Shown: positions 9,916-21,955 of the stretch, one piece after another | How the letters are laid out: each line of letters begins with the position of its first letter | Position numbering within the stretch: position 1 is the first letter of the stretch | Assembly: GCF_000003815.2 (NCBI RefSeq) | Contig: NW_023365750.1 | Span: 223,311 to 287,310, forward strand | Length of the DNA stretch: 64,000 nucleotides | Origin: Branchiostoma floridae | Lineage: Eukaryota; Chordata; Leptocardii; Amphioxiformes; Branchiostomatidae | Direction: 5' to 3' | Notes under the pieces: model-generated | What the model was told of the DNA's origin: nothing | The model's database searches: none | Seen by the model: the letters and a program-made list of their open reading frames with translations, nothing else | Made by a program: the position numbers and the translations under genes

Positions 9916-10542
9916 ATATCACGTATTGATTCGTGCGAACATTAAAATTTAACATACAGATGCTTAGTCACCCCTGGTTGTAATGCCCTCATTCAACAAA
10001 TAGGTGATTTGGCTGCACGTCGCAAAGTGTGTAAGATTCGTTGATAGCTCTGTACAATAATAGCTCTGTTGTCTGCGGTCGCCGCCATACAGAAATTGTG
10101 GACGGTTGACGGCCTACAGGTATGATGAGCGGTCATGTGACTTGTAAGACAAGACGTGTTAATAGTCTTTGATCGGGGTCTAGTTCAAATATTAAAACCT
10201 TACAAATTATATATTCAACATCAAAACAACGTGTTGTAAGTTGCATTAAGATAAACATCAAAGACTTTGTACGGCATAGTGTAGAAAACGCTGTTATATT
10301 GTTGTTGTGTCTTGAACTGGAAACAAAATTACTCTTATACCATGTGGTTACCTCTATTCATGTTTGTTGAACGATGCATAACGGCGCCTACGGGATATTC
10401 TGAGGACAAATTAAAGATGGAGGACAACCCCGCGCATCTAAATCACATGTTTGGTGTTCTGTGTTTGTATATAAAAAAGAAATTCACGGGTCTTAGTGAC
10501 AAGTGTGCAGATGTTGACACACTTGCAGTACCAAATCCGTAG

Positions 10543-10706
10543 GTGTTTTTTGGCACCTTTAGACAGATTATCCATGAGGCTCGGTGGGCGTCACTCCACC
10601 GTCTTGGGGGCAGGGGCATGGCGAGTATCGAACTCAGGAACTACTGATACTGATTCTGATTCCAACGCTCTAGCCGTTGCGCCAAACAGACACCACGCTG
10701 TGTGGC
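10543..10706 (-). mobile_element. tRNA-derived SINE
   Basis: On the - strand an A-box (TGGCGCAACGG, plus 10674-10684) and B-box-like GAGTTCGATACTC (plus 10623-10635) lie at tRNA-like spacing, followed by a unique body toward plus 10543. The TA/GA microsatellite begins at its 5' side. No intact tRNA fold is claimed. Confidence 0.65.
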
Positions 10707-10709
10707 GCA

Positions 10710-10778
<69 letters not shown>

Positions 10779-10783
10779 GAGAT
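10710..10783. repeat. (TA)n(GA)n microsatellite
   Basis: About 22 bases of TA followed by about 48 bases of GA with one interruption. Confidence 0.95.
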
Positions 10784-11144
10784 TATTATGTGATTGTGTG
10801 TGTGTGTTTGTGTCATTCGTATGTATGTGTGTGTTCAAGCGCAACTAACCATCCCCCCATACACACAAAACATATACGAGCTTCACAGGTTAGTTTCATC
10901 AAGGTGATTAATCAGTGGATATTATTTCATTGTTGGATAGAAATAATTTTGTATACTATTTAATGTCAAAAGGCTGTTTCACCTTTGATTTTTGACCCCG
11001 GTTGAAGGACGTTCTGTAAAGTTTTATTCTTTCACTGGAGATACAGGCCTATCTAAATTGAGATATTACTATCAATGTCATCAGGACGTCAATTCATAAA
11101 GTCAGATTTTATTCAAAAATATGAACACAGACCATTCAAATACA

Positions 11145-11434
11145 TATAGTGCGGTGACCCTGAGTAAGCCAGCTGCGTTTAACGATCCAGTACGAAGTTA
11201 TGTCACCCCATGACCTTTAGATTTATGTGCATGATTAAGTCAGGTAGGAAAGGTTACACAAGGAAACGGCGCGTCCTCAAGCGGGTTTGTCTGTTCACTT
11301 CACCTGAATAAGACACTGTTCTTGCGTGATTGTACGTCTGGAGACAAGGCACAACTTTCCAGTTGGACTTACATCTTTTATGTTGTTGGGGGATTCTTTT
11401 AGACTTTAATGTCGTTCTCTTGAACGACTTCACA
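11145..11434 (+). promoter_or_regulatory. Conserved 5' flank/UTR of gene B
   Basis: Strong similarity to the 46525-46816 flank of gene C over nearly 300 bp: GTGGTGACCCTGA, CAAGGAAACGGC, GCGGGTTTGTCTGTTCAC, GTTCTTGCGTGATTGTA and the bases just before ATG. It probably includes the transcription start and 5' UTR; no TATA box is seen in it. Confidence 0.5.
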
Positions 11435-11489
11435 ATGAAGTTTGCCCTGAGGATAGTCGGAGCACTAATGGTGGCGAGCTTTGGCCTCG
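11435..11489 (+). CDS. Gene B signal-peptide exon (start codon)
   Basis: ATG at 11435 in context CACAATG; MKFALRIVGALMVASFGL then a split Gly at donor GTAAGT (11490). A basic residue followed by a hydrophobic core ending in small residues is a typical secretory signal. The same exon opens gene C. Start chosen because both copies share it and the conserved flank ends here. Confidence 0.9.
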
Positions 11490-11734
11490 GTAAGTACAAA
11501 TGTGTTTACTAAATGTTAGTCAACTGTTCTAAATCTCATCTTGTTTTTTAACTCTATATAACTTTATAAATACTCTTTTGGTTGTTTACAGCCATGTCTA
11601 AGTTGAGCATATGTTGTTACATCCCTTGTCTAAAGTCAAACATGTATTCTACAGTCTATTCTGTAGTCAGTCATTGTGTAGTGCGCGGCCATAATATTTA
11701 ACTACATTTTACCAAACGCCCGTCACTTCCCTTG

Positions 11735-12414
11735 TTATCTCAATGAAAAAGGGAGATATAGTTTTGGGTGTGTCAGTCTGTGTGCCTGTCTGTGTGTCCG
11801 TGTGTCTGTGTGTTTGTGTTTCCGGATATTTGTGGTCAGCATAACTCAAGAACCTCTGGATGGATTGCCATGATATTTCGTATGTAGGTAGGTGTTGGGA
11901 GGACCAGGGTCAAGGTCAATTTTGGGCCCCCTGGTATGTGACCTTGGTACTGGAGCAAATATTCCGTTTTTTTTAAATCTTTTGACCTGGATGTGCTATG
12001 GTCTATTGATTTTTTGGTGGCAGATAACTTGTGACGTAAGGAATAGGTGGTGTATGTTTGGGTTCCCTAGCAGGTTGCTCTGGAACTGCAGGGGCGTTTT
12101 CCTCAAAATATTCTATGGAGGATAACTGGACAAGGGAACGACACATTTAGATGATATTTGGTATGTGGGTAGCTTTGACAGAGATGCACATAATCAAGTG
12201 CGAATTATGCAAACTGTCACTTAATTTGCATGATTAATGAGGGGAATCTATATTTGTAGTGTTTGCCATTGTGGGACTCAAATACCTGTAATATATGTAG
12301 TTTTTGGCTGGTGGAACATTAACAGATATCAATTATGCAAATATGTACCTAAATGTAGAAATCATTTGCATAATCAGGCTATTTCATGGAGATATGAGGT
12401 CTCCGAACTCTTGT
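11735..12414 (+). mobile_element. Helitron-like element H4
   Basis: Left hairpin TATCTC...GAGATA at about 11736-11759. Right end near 12385-12412 reads TTTCATGGAGATA, then a GAGGTCTCCGAACTC palindrome, then TTG before T. The left arm (TATCTCAATGAAA) matches the reverse complement of the right subterminal segment at 12 of 13 bases. The interior has the CTCAAGAACCTCTGG module also found in H3. Non-coding. Confidence 0.55.
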
Positions 12415-12430
12415 TATAAACGATTTCCAC

Positions 12431-13243
12431 GTGCAACTTACACATGAATACACATATTTAAATGTTCCTAGATCTGCATGTAATATTGCTGTTATGGCGG
12501 AAATGGGGAGGTATCCCCTCAGACTAGAAGCATCTCTAAATGGAATCAAACACTATATCAGAATACGCCAGTCCGTGCCAGTTGATAGCCTGTCAGCAGA
12601 CGCTCTTTTGTGTCAATTTGATTTAGATGCGTTAAGTGCTAAATGCTGGGCGTCTGGAGTTCGTAAGACGCTAGAGGAATGTGGTCTTGGCTATGTTTGC
12701 CATTCATCCATGTCATTTGTTTTAAATCCCTCTCAGATTATTCCATCCATTCACCAACGTTTCAAAGACATGTACTTCCAATCTTTCACAACAGAAATGC
12801 GTAATAACAACAAATTACGCACATATAGATTACTCAAAACGTCTTACCACGAGGAAAAATATCTTAGTATCCCAAACACTCGGCACAGAACAGCCATCAC
12901 AAAACTCCGTGTTAGTTCACACAAACTGCATGTTGAAAAAGGTAGACATACCTGCATTCCTCTCCAGCAAAGAATTTGTCAATATTGTAACTTGAACAAG
13001 ATAGAAGACGAGTGTCATTTTATTGTTGACTGTTCACTTTACAACAATGAGAGAAATATCTTGTTCAAATGTGTACAAGATAAGTTCCCATGCTTTCTGC
13101 ATTTAAATAACACTGAAAAATTTACATTTCTAATGCAATTAGACAAGCCATATATTCTAAACTCCACCTGCAACTACATCTACAATTGTATTAGGAAGCG
13201 AGAAGAAGTTGAACCTGTTCATACTAGTACTAGTATACTTTAG
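12431..13243 (+). pseudogene. 5'-truncated LINE, C-terminal part of ORF2
   Basis: An open frame of 270 codons without a host-like start. It contains HRTAITKLRVSSHKLHVEKGR, then CQYCNLNKIEDECHFIVDC: a Cys-x2-Cys...His...Cys zinc-knuckle-like tail following the reverse transcriptase in many LINEs, with no RT core upstream. It ends at TAG, followed by an ATTC-repeat tail at 13368-13397. In gene B intron 1. Confidence 0.6.
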
Positions 13244-13367
13244 ACTTTGTAGTCTCAGTCATGTATTACACCCTACACAGATTGTACTTAGAATCACTAG
13301 GAGATGTATCCTTTTCACTTTGACCTGTACTTAGCTTGTTAGAAAGCAAAAACGTACAATAAAGGTC

Positions 13368-13715
13368 TTCATTCATTCATTTATTCATTCATTCCTATTG
13401 TCTCCATATATACAACTGTTATTTTGATATTTTGTTTCACTTATTTTCTGTATATATTCTGTTCTGTTCAGTTCTGCGAAATCTTGATTTGATGGTTTTG
13501 ATTTATGTGATTATGTTCTGATATCTGTTCTGTGATTTAATTTGTTTGATAGTTATCGATTATATACCTTCCGTTCCCTTATTTTTTTAAAATTCCTATG
13601 TTCATTTATACTATATGTACGTTGTTGTTGTTTGTCTTATACGCCCACGTGAGTTGGGCGTTTGCAAAACGCATGGCACGTTAATAAAAATGTAATTCAT
13701 TAATTCATTCATATT
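13368..13715 (+). repeat. LINE 3' tails with ATTC repeats
   Basis: ATTC-repeat tails at 13368-13397 and 13695-13710, the second preceded by a hairpin (ACGCCCACGTGAGTTGGGCGT) and AATAAAAATG. Suggests two 3' ends of related retroelements in tandem. Confidence 0.5.
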
Positions 13716-13964
13716 CAAATGACTCACTTATAATTTTTGGCATAAACCACTTCAAAATGATATATTTTGGAATTTTTTGTTCATTTTCCAATGACCAGAG
13801 GAGTCAATAACCTTATGGTCGTTGATCCCCCACCTGGAGACCAAACCTGTTGGACTTTATGTCTATTTGACGTAATGAAATAGGTAACCAATTGCGTAGC
13901 CTGAATCAATATTCTGAGGAGGATTTAGCAGCCAATCATCGAGCCTGGTATTATCCAGAAGAGT

Positions 13965-14660
13965 ACATTCTTGCATGGAGGGGTTCATCTTTTTCAATTC
14001 TTCCTTGTACTAGTTATTATGTAAAGTCTTTCAGTGAAAGTATTTTTGGACTGGTCTATTTTACAAATTTACATGGAGTGTGCTAGAAGAATCAAATCTC
14101 GCACGGAGGGAGGCATTTTTTTTAAAATTCATTTTTGGACTTTGGTGACTACTAGTATGTCATAGTCTTTCAGTGGGACTATTTCTGGAATGGTTTAATT
14201 TGGAATTTTATATGTGTTGTGTTCGAAGAGTCTATTCTTGCACGGAAGGGGCATTTTTTAACATTCATTTTTATTTTTACTTTGGTGATTAGCGGATGTA
14301 TTTTGGACTGCTTCACTTTACATAGGAGTATCACAGGAATAGTCCATTCTTTCACAAGGAGGGCGATTTTTTTTTTCAATTCTGTTTTGGACGGGTAATG
14401 ATTAAAAATTCCATTTCTAGCAGATATGTTTTGGGTCTATTATACCTTTTTATGCTCGGGGGACCTTTTCGGTTTCTAAGTCAAAATGCCATGTTTTCAG
14501 TGGGAGTATTTCTGGACTGGTCTATTGTGCAAATTCACATGGGGTGCACTGAAAGAGTCCATTCTTACACGGGGGAATTTTGTAAGATTCATTTTTGGGT
14601 TAAACTGTCGTTAGTAAAAGTGATTTTTCAAATGGTTGATTTTGGAACAGCCTATTGTTA
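13965..14660. repeat. Decayed ~130-150 bp tandem repeat
   Basis: Recurring landmarks GTCTTTCAGTG, TTTCTGGACTGGTCTAT, CATGGxGTGxxCT, AGTCCATTCTTxCACGG and ATTCATTTTTGG appear at least four times with drift. Non-coding; the last unit overlaps the start of the lectin duplication. Confidence 0.5.
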
Positions 14661-15075
14661 CAGGGTGACAGGCTGAAATATGCTGTATTTGCTCTCAAGC
14701 AAATGTCGGCCTCACTAGTTTTCAAAAGTGAAATTATTTGGCGCAACTGTTATATTCATGATGAAGTTTTTGTGCCGTCCTTAATATTTGCCTCTAATTA
14801 TAACCTTTCTTTCAAGACAAAGACAAAAAAACGTGTATTAATCGTTTTGTCTTGCATGTACTTATATCTTTGCCGTGATATTAGGTACAACCGCTAAAAA
14901 TTGTGCATGCTTGTATTGTGTCACTAGATAGTCATTGCCACTGCAGTGACATCCAGAAGTATAACATGTAACGCTAGGACCTAAAAGCTTGAAGTCAGAC
15001 ATGCCTTAGAAGACACAATATGTTTATTAGAAAAACCTACACACAGATTACGTAATAATGTTTTCTTTCTTTAAG

Positions 15076-15123
15076 CTTCAACTGTACGGACAACTCCTCT
15101 GTCTATCCCAACTTTCCCTCCTG
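15076..15123 (+). CDS. Gene B linker exon 1 (Ser/Thr/Pro)
   Basis: Acceptor CTTTCTTTAAG to 15075, donor GTAAG at 15124; 16 codons in 1-1 phase: ASTVRTTPLSIPTFPP. Proline- and threonine-rich, likely a flexible, possibly O-glycosylated spacer before the lectin domain. Supported by exact conservation in copy 2, its length and phase. Confidence 0.65.
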
Positions 15124-15489
15124 GTAAGATATTGATGATTTGGTTTATTATTTCACACACAAAGTTTTACAGTTTCGCAGTGCACGCAAGCACATGCACT
15201 GAATTGCAATGGAAAATACAATCAGATTGACAATCTTACTACATAAAACATTACATCTTTTGTCTACTTACTGCTATTTAAAATCAACTATGCTTATTAA
15301 CATATTGTCTATATAAACTTTGTACAGCATGACTATTCTTTTGCAAAGGCGCATTTACATATTCTTCGTTGCCATCACACGTTCTATTAGAAGTGCATCG
15401 TTTGAAAAGTACGAACTCTTTATCGTATTTGCTTTATTTTGAAAGACAAACCGCACCTATAAAACCTAAGTAAAAAATATCTTCCCCAG

Positions 15490-15918
15490 GCTGTGCGCCG
15501 TATCCAGAGTTGGCAGCTAGTGCGGAATACAATGGCATTTGTTACATCTTTTCTGCACGTTCAACCGACTACAGGTCGTACCTACGAACAGACTGTCCAC
15601 AGTTTGGTGCAACACCGGTCTTAGTTACCAACGACCAGATACACCAGTTCCTGGTGTCACAACTGAAACAATATCCACAGTTCGACGGCAAACACTTTTT
15701 GATTGGTCTCATTCATCATCCGGACCATGACCATTGGATCTACGCCGAGGAAAGTCTGACACCGCTGCCAGACGGCTTTAATGAGTGGGCACCCGACCAA
15801 AACGTGACCCACGTGTCTGTTCCATACAACTGTGCGACCATGTCTGCCGCTCACAACTACAGCTGGGTGGTTGAGGACTGTCGGGCATCAACTCCACACT
15901 ACATTTGTCAGATTGGTG
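15490..15918 (+). CDS. Gene B C-type lectin-like domain, copy 1
   Basis: Acceptor TTCCCCAG to 15489, donor GTAAG at 15919; 143 codons, 1-1 phase. C-type lectin landmarks: GCAPYPEL and CYIF at the start, FLIGL (the WIGL-type motif) about residue 75, WIYAEES, FNEWAPDQ, then CATM, WVVEDC and YICQI at the end, giving the standard disulphide cysteines. No EPN/QPD plus WND pair, so calcium-dependent sugar binding is doubtful. It differs from copy 2 by two residues (Ser/Pro and Arg/Leu, about positions 23 and 30). Confidence 0.92.
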
Positions 15919-16496
15919 GTAAGTCCAAAATGCCTTTTCAATAGACTATTCTGTTTGCCCTCCTTATTTATTTTTTTCGCCGCTATACCTAATTCACTTT
16001 CCGCCTTCTCAATGCTCCAATTACTACCAGAACATAAACTGTGATTAGTAAGCAAGTTTATCTCTTATTCTTTTATCCCATCTTTCTTGTCAGAATTCTG
16101 ACTAATATATGGATTGAGAGTTGGTAGTTAATTTAAGTACCTCCGTTAAATATTGATGGAGGTTAATTTCATGGAGGTTATATTTTCACTAGCGTCTGTA
16201 TGTTTGTGTGTGTGTGTCTCAACTAAATAACTCAAGAACGGCTGGTTGGATTGGTTTCATACTTGGTCTGTTGGTAGGGTGTGACGAAAGCTGGAAATGA
16301 TGCTGGGCCCCAAGCAGATTGTCTTGGAACTGCAGCGGAACTTCCAGTTTTGCTATCTCGTGTAAAGAACACGCTACGGCCACGATTGTGTGGTGTTAGA
16401 ACTTAGATATCCCTTGTGCTCAGGAAGACGTGGCATTTGGCCCCCTTTTGTTAAAATCTTATGAAGTGGATAACTCAAGAAGAGAACAATGTATTT

Positions 16497-19076
16497 GCCT
16501 CCATGAAATGTCATGGAATGGAGGTTATATTTTCTGTTAGGTGTCTCTGTCTGTGTAGATGTTTACTCAAGAACGGCTGGATGGATTGGTTTCATACTTG
16601 TTGTGTTGGTGCGGTGTGATAAAAGCTTGAAACGATGAGATTTTGGAAGCCGTATCTGTCGTTATAATCGATGTAATAATGTCAGAAATCACCCCTATAT
16701 TTGAGATATATTGGTACAGGCATCGTGCTTTATGTGTTTGTTAATGGGCTTAGCTGCAAGCAGATGGTGAGGTGATTTCTATGACAGCTGTATGGGAAAC
16801 CCTCATTAATTTTATTTATGTCTGCTTAGGACCGTTTCAAATATTTGTAGCAGTTGGCACATTAGTGCCCCTGTTTTCCCAGCCCAACATTCTAGAACAT
16901 CTGTTTTGGGCTGCGTAACCCAGAAGTTTCGTTAGTATGCTGGGCAACTGTTTCCCAATGCTGGGCAACTGTTTCCCGATGCTGGACAATTTGAATATGA
17001 TAAATAACTTTGTATTTAGCCACTTGTGCCTTTGGGGACCTGGTGTGTTATACTTTGTTTGCGCTGTTAGATTTTGTGGTCCGTGTGGCTTATGCTGATG
17101 TTGTGTTGGTAAGTACTTGCATTATTATATATCGGGCACCAACTTGTCCCCGTATCCTACATGTAGGTATTGGTTGTCGGATATTTCATGTCCTTTTGGT
17201 TGTGTTGATGATGTGTTTGTATCCTGTATTGTATTTCTTGTATTGCAGTAGTGTTTTTGTCATATGTCATATTATGACAAATCATACAGTTGCGATTNNN
17301 NNNNNNNNNNNNNNNNNNNNNNNNNNNNNNNNNNNNNNNNNNNNNNNNNNNNNNNNNNNNNNNNNNNNNNNNNNNNNNNNNNNNNNNNNNNNNNNNNCTA
17401 TATGTTGTTCCCGTTTGCGATATTGATATATGGTTTGGTGTGCCCGGTGTTCACCGTCGTCCTACGATGCACGTTGGTTCCTTGGTTTTCTCGTATGTGA
17501 TATTATGACAAAGCATACAGTTGCGGTTTTACCTAATATGTATGACATATTGCTTGTCCTGGAAAATGAGTCGTTACTGTCTGTGATTATCGCAACTATA
17601 GTTGATGTCCCGTTTGCGATATTCGCATACGGTTTGGTGTGCCTGCACACAGTCGTGAAACGATGCACGTATCAGAAATCACCCCTATAATTGTAATATA
17701 CCGGAACAGGCATCGTGCTTTAAGTGTTTGTTAATGGGCTTAGCTCCAAGCAGATAGTGAGGTCATTTCTATGACAGCTGTTTGGGGAATCCCGAGTTTT
17801 GGCTGTCTGTGTACAAGATTACTCAAAAACGGCTGGGTGGATTGGTTTCATACTTGTTGTGTTGGTGGGGTGTGTTATGTGTCTCTGTCTGTGTACAAGA
17901 TTACTCAAGAACGGCTGGATGGATTGGTTTCATACTTGTTGTGTTGGTGGGGTGATGAAAGCTCGAATCGATGAGATTTTGGGAGCCGTATCCGTCGTTA
18001 TAATTGATGTAATAATATCAGAAATCACCCCTATATTTGAGATATATTGGAACAAGCATCGTGCTTTATGTGTTTGTTAATGGGCTTAGCTGCAAGCAGA
18101 TAGTGAGGTGACTTCTATGACAGCTGTTTGGGGAACCCCCAGTAGTTTCATTTATGTCTGCTTAGGACTGTTTGAAATATTTGTAACAGTTGGCACATTA
18201 ATTAGACCCGCTGTTTGCCCAGCCCAACATTTTAGAACATCTGTTTTGGGAGGCGGACAATTTTGATTGTGATAATAAATTGCATGTATGGACTTGTGCG
18301 TTTGGGGACACAGTATGTTATATTTCGTTTGTGTTGTTAGATGTTTTGTGGTGTGACTTGCGTTACGCGGACGTTTCGTTAGTATGTAATTGGATGTATT
18401 ACATATCTAATATGTGGATGTGTTAGGTAATCCCTTATCTGAAAAGTTGTTGCGTATAGCAACTGGTTAGGGTAATGTAACATTTAACTCCTTAAAGCAA
18501 CTGTTTCCCGATGCTGGGCAACTGTTTCCCGATGCTGGACAATTTGAATATGATAAATAACTTTGTATTTAGCCACTTGTGCCTTTGGGGACCTGGTGTG
18601 TTATACTTCGTTTGCGCTGTTAGATTTTGTGCTCCGCGTGGCTTATGCTGATGTTGTGTTGGTAAGTATTTGCATTATTATATATCGGGCATCAACTTGT
18701 CCCCGTATCCTACATATAGGTATTGGTTGACGGATATTTCATGTCCTTTTGGTTGTGTTGATGATGTGTTTGTATCCTGTATTGTATTTCTTCTATTTCA
18801 TTATTGAATTTGTCATGTGTCATATTATGACAAAGCATACAGTTGCGACTTTACCCAGTATGTAGAACATAATGCCTGTCTTGGAAAATGAGTGGTTACT
18901 GTCTGTGGTATTCGCACCTATATTTTGTTCCCATTTGCGATATTTAAATGATTACACCACTTCTTTCCCATAACATATATAACTTTTACTCTCAAATACA
19001 ACCAACTATAAACATACATACCATCCACAAAAAAGCAATAAATATTTCATGGAGGTATGAGGTCCCCGAACTCTAG
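16497..19076 (+). mobile_element. Helitron-like element H3, inserted after the lectin duplication
   Basis: The left hairpin CCTCCAT...ATGGAGG (16498-16524) and the right end ATTTCATGGAGG, GAGGTCCCCGAACTC, CTAG (19073-19076) then T bound the insert. The left arm CCTCCATGAAAT equals the reverse complement of the right subterminal 12-mer. Duplication copy 2 lacks the whole element (single T-run at 21864-21870), proving a clean insertion. The interior is made of ~1.5-kb repeats (16961-17260 matches 18497-18800; an ACTCAAGAACGGCTGG module recurs three or more times) and holds the assembly gap. No open frames of note. Confidence 0.75.
17298..17397. other. Assembly gap (100 N)
   Basis: Exactly 100 N, the usual placeholder for a gap of unknown size, inside the repeated interior of H3. 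The true length of H3 is therefore unknown. Confidence 0.99.
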
Positions 19077-19920
19077 TTTTTTATGATTTTTATTCTTTAG
19101 GTAGCTTAGACAATGATATACGAAATAAAATACTTATTCTGAAAATTAGAATTCATTTGCATAACTAACTAGAGTTCCACGAACACATACCTTTGCCAAA
19201 TAAACCAGTCTTGTTATGTAGAATGATGTCTGTAGACAAAAATGTGTTACTCATTACATTTCATTGTATATGCCCGGAGTTGGTTCATAAAATTTATTAT
19301 TTAAAGTGATTATATAAATTAGATCCCTATTTAAATAATTGATATCAAATTGTATCAAGCATCACTTAAGCTATCAGTATACCAAAAATAATGATAATCA
19401 TGCCATCACTTCCTGACTCATTCTCTTTCAAAGTCTGAAACTAAACCGGCTCCTGCAGTTCAAGAAAAGACGTTAGGCGAACCAAACATACACCTCTTAT
19501 TCTCTGCCATCTTTCTCTTTGTTTGGAAGTTCTATAATGGATGCAGTGTATTTACAAACTTTCCTAATTGATTATGCAAATTAGCTGTCGATTTGCATAA
19601 TTAGAATTCCATCATGTAAGTCTTCCCTTTGGCTATCTACATACTGGAAATCAGGACTATCCGTCAATACGTTCATATTTTCTCATAATTATGCAAATGA
19701 GGCCTCATTTGCATAATTAATATGCACTAATATTTCTATCTTTCTCATCTATATATGTGACAAGTTTGAAAGTCCTATCATGAAATGTAGTGGACTTATA
19801 AACTTTCCTCATTAATTATGCAATTTAGCTGTTGATTTGCATAAATAGTATTTCATTAGGTACATTGTTACTTGGGCTATCTACATACCAAAAATCATGA
19901 CGATCCGTCTACACGTTTTC
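19077..19920 (+). repeat. Tail block of lectin duplication, copy 1
   Basis: Matches 21867-22705. Contains minus-oriented Helitron-like 3' ends (AACTAGAGTTCC near 19170) and several ATTATGCAAAT modules. Ends at CACGTTTTCGAG, where copy 2 of the lectin block begins. Confidence 0.85.
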
Positions 19921-20441
19921 GAGTCCATTCTTACACGGGGGAATTTTGTAAGATTCATTTTTGGGTTAAACTGTCGTTAGTAAAAGTGATTTTTCAAATG
20001 GTTGATTTTGGAACAGCCTATTGTTACAGGGTGACAGGCTGAAATACGCTGTATTTGCTCTCAAGCAAATGTCGGCCTCACTAGTTTTCAAAAGTGAAAT
20101 TATTTGGCGCAGCTGTTATATTCATGATGAAGTTTTTGTGCCGTCCTTAATATTTGCCTCTAATTATAACCTTTCTTTCAAGACAAAGACAAAAAAACGT
20201 GTATTAATCGTTTTGTCTTGCATGTACTTATATCTTTGCCGTGATATTAGGTACAACCGCTAAAAATTGTGCATGCTTGTATTGTGTCACTAGATAGTCA
20301 TTGCCACTGCAGTGACATCCAGAAGTATAACATGTAACGCTAGGACCTAAAAGCTTGAAGTCAGACATGCCTTAGAAGACACAATATGTTTATTAGAAAA
20401 ACCTACACACAGATTACGTAATAATGTTTTCTTTCTTTAAG

Positions 20442-20489
20442 CTTCAACTGTACGGACAACTCCTCTGTCTATCCCAACTTTCCCTCCTG
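20442..20489 (+). CDS. Gene B linker exon 2
   Basis: Copy of 15076-15123 with the same splice sites (AAG acceptor to 20441, GTAAG at 20490) and identical peptide. Confidence 0.65.
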
Positions 20490-20855
20490 GTAAGATATTG
20501 ATGATTTGGTTTATTATTTCACACACAAAGTTTTACAGTTTCGCAGTGCACGCAAGCACATGCACTAAATTGCAATGGAAAATACAATCAGATTGACAAT
20601 CTTACTACATAAAACATTACATCTTTTGTCTACTTACTGCTATTTAAAATCAACTATGCTTATTAACATATTGTCTATATAAACTTTGTACAGCATGACT
20701 ATTCTTTTGCAAAGGCGCATTTACATATTCTTCGTTGCCATCACACGTTCTATTAGAAGTGCATCGTTTGAAAAGTACGAACTCTTTATCGTATTTGCTT
20801 TATTTTGAAAGACAAACCGCACCTATAAAACCTAAGTAAAAAATATCTTCCCCAG

Positions 20856-21284
20856 GCTGTGCGCCGTATCCAGAGTTGGCAGCTAGTGCGGAATACAATG
20901 GCATTTGTTACATCTTTTCTGCACGTCCAACCGACTACAGGTCGTACCTACTAACAGACTGTCCACAGTTTGGCGCAACACCGGTCTTAGTTACCAACGA
21001 CCAGATACACCAGTTCCTGGTGTCACAACTGAAACAATATCCACAGTTCGACGGCAAACACTTTTTGATTGGTCTCATTCATCATCCGGACCATGACCAT
21101 TGGATCTACGCCGAGGAAAGTCTGACACCGCTGCCAGACGGCTTTAATGAGTGGGCACCCGACCAAAACGTGACCCACGTGTCTGTTCCATACAACTGTG
21201 CGACCATGTCTGCCGCTCACAACTACAGCTGGGTGGTTGAGGACTGTCGGGCATCAACTCCACACTACATTTGTCAGATTGGTG
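20856..21284 (+). CDS. Gene B C-type lectin-like domain, copy 2
   Basis: Acceptor CCCCAG to 20855, donor GTAAG at 21285; same 143-codon fold as copy 1. Differences: SARPTDY and SYLLTDC where copy 1 has SARSTDY and SYLRTDC, plus few silent changes. If both are spliced in, the protein has two tandem lectin domains separated by the 16-residue linker. Confidence 0.92.
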
Positions 21285-21955
21285 GTAAGTCCAAAATGCC
21301 TTTTCAATAGACTATTCTGTTTGCCCTCCTTATTTATTTTTTACGCCGCTATACCTAATTCACTTTCCGCCTTTTCAATGCTCCAATTACTACCAGAACA
21401 TAAACTGTGATTAGTAAGCAAGTTTATCTCTTATTCTTTTATCCCATCTTTCTTGTCAGAATTCTGACTAATATATGGATTGAGAGTTGGTAGTTAATTT
21501 AAGTACCTCCGTTAAATATTGATGGAGGTTAATTTCATGGAGGTTATATTTTCACTAGCGTCTGTATGTTTGTGTGTGTGTGTGTGTCTCAACTAAATAA
21601 CTCAAGAACGGCTGGTTGGATTGGTTTCATACTTGGTCTGTTGGTAGGGTGTGACGAAAGCTGGAAATGATGTTGGGCCCCAAGCAGATTGTCTTGGAAC
21701 TGCAGCGGAACTTCCAGTTTTGCTATCTCGTGTTAAGAACACGCTACGGTCACGATTGTGTGGTGTTAGAACTTAGATATCCCTTGTGCTCAGGAAGACG
21801 TGGCATTTGGCCCCATTTTGTTAAAATCTTATGAAGTGGATAACTCAAGAAGAGAACAATGTATTTTTTTATGATTTTTATTCTTTAGGTAGCTTAGACA
21901 ATGGTATACGAAATAAAATACGTATTCTGAAAATTAGAATTCATTTGCATAACTA

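Larger units (their letters stand above)
14555..16496 (+). repeat. Segmental duplication, copy 1 (lectin block)
   Basis: Starts GAGTCCATTCTTACACGG. Nearly identical to 19921-21866 at an offset of about 5366, including the linker and lectin exons and all introns. The copy is continued in the other direction by 19077-19920, which matches 21867-22705. Confidence 0.93.
19921..21866 (+). repeat. Segmental duplication, copy 2 (lectin block)
   Basis: Second copy of 14555-16496. The junction at 19920/19921 joins the tail block to the block start, the signature of a head-to-tail tandem duplication. Confidence 0.93.

Noticed and set aside
10600-10706. tRNA gene on -
   Set aside because: A- and B-box words fit, but no complete cloverleaf and the downstream body is SINE-like.
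12431-13243. Host gene of 270 codons
   Set aside because: LINE-type C-terminal zinc knuckle and ATTC tail; no signal, splice or paralogue in gene C intron 1.
17010-17426. Open frames running across the N gap
   Set aside because: The frame is unknown over the gap; sequence is repeat interior.
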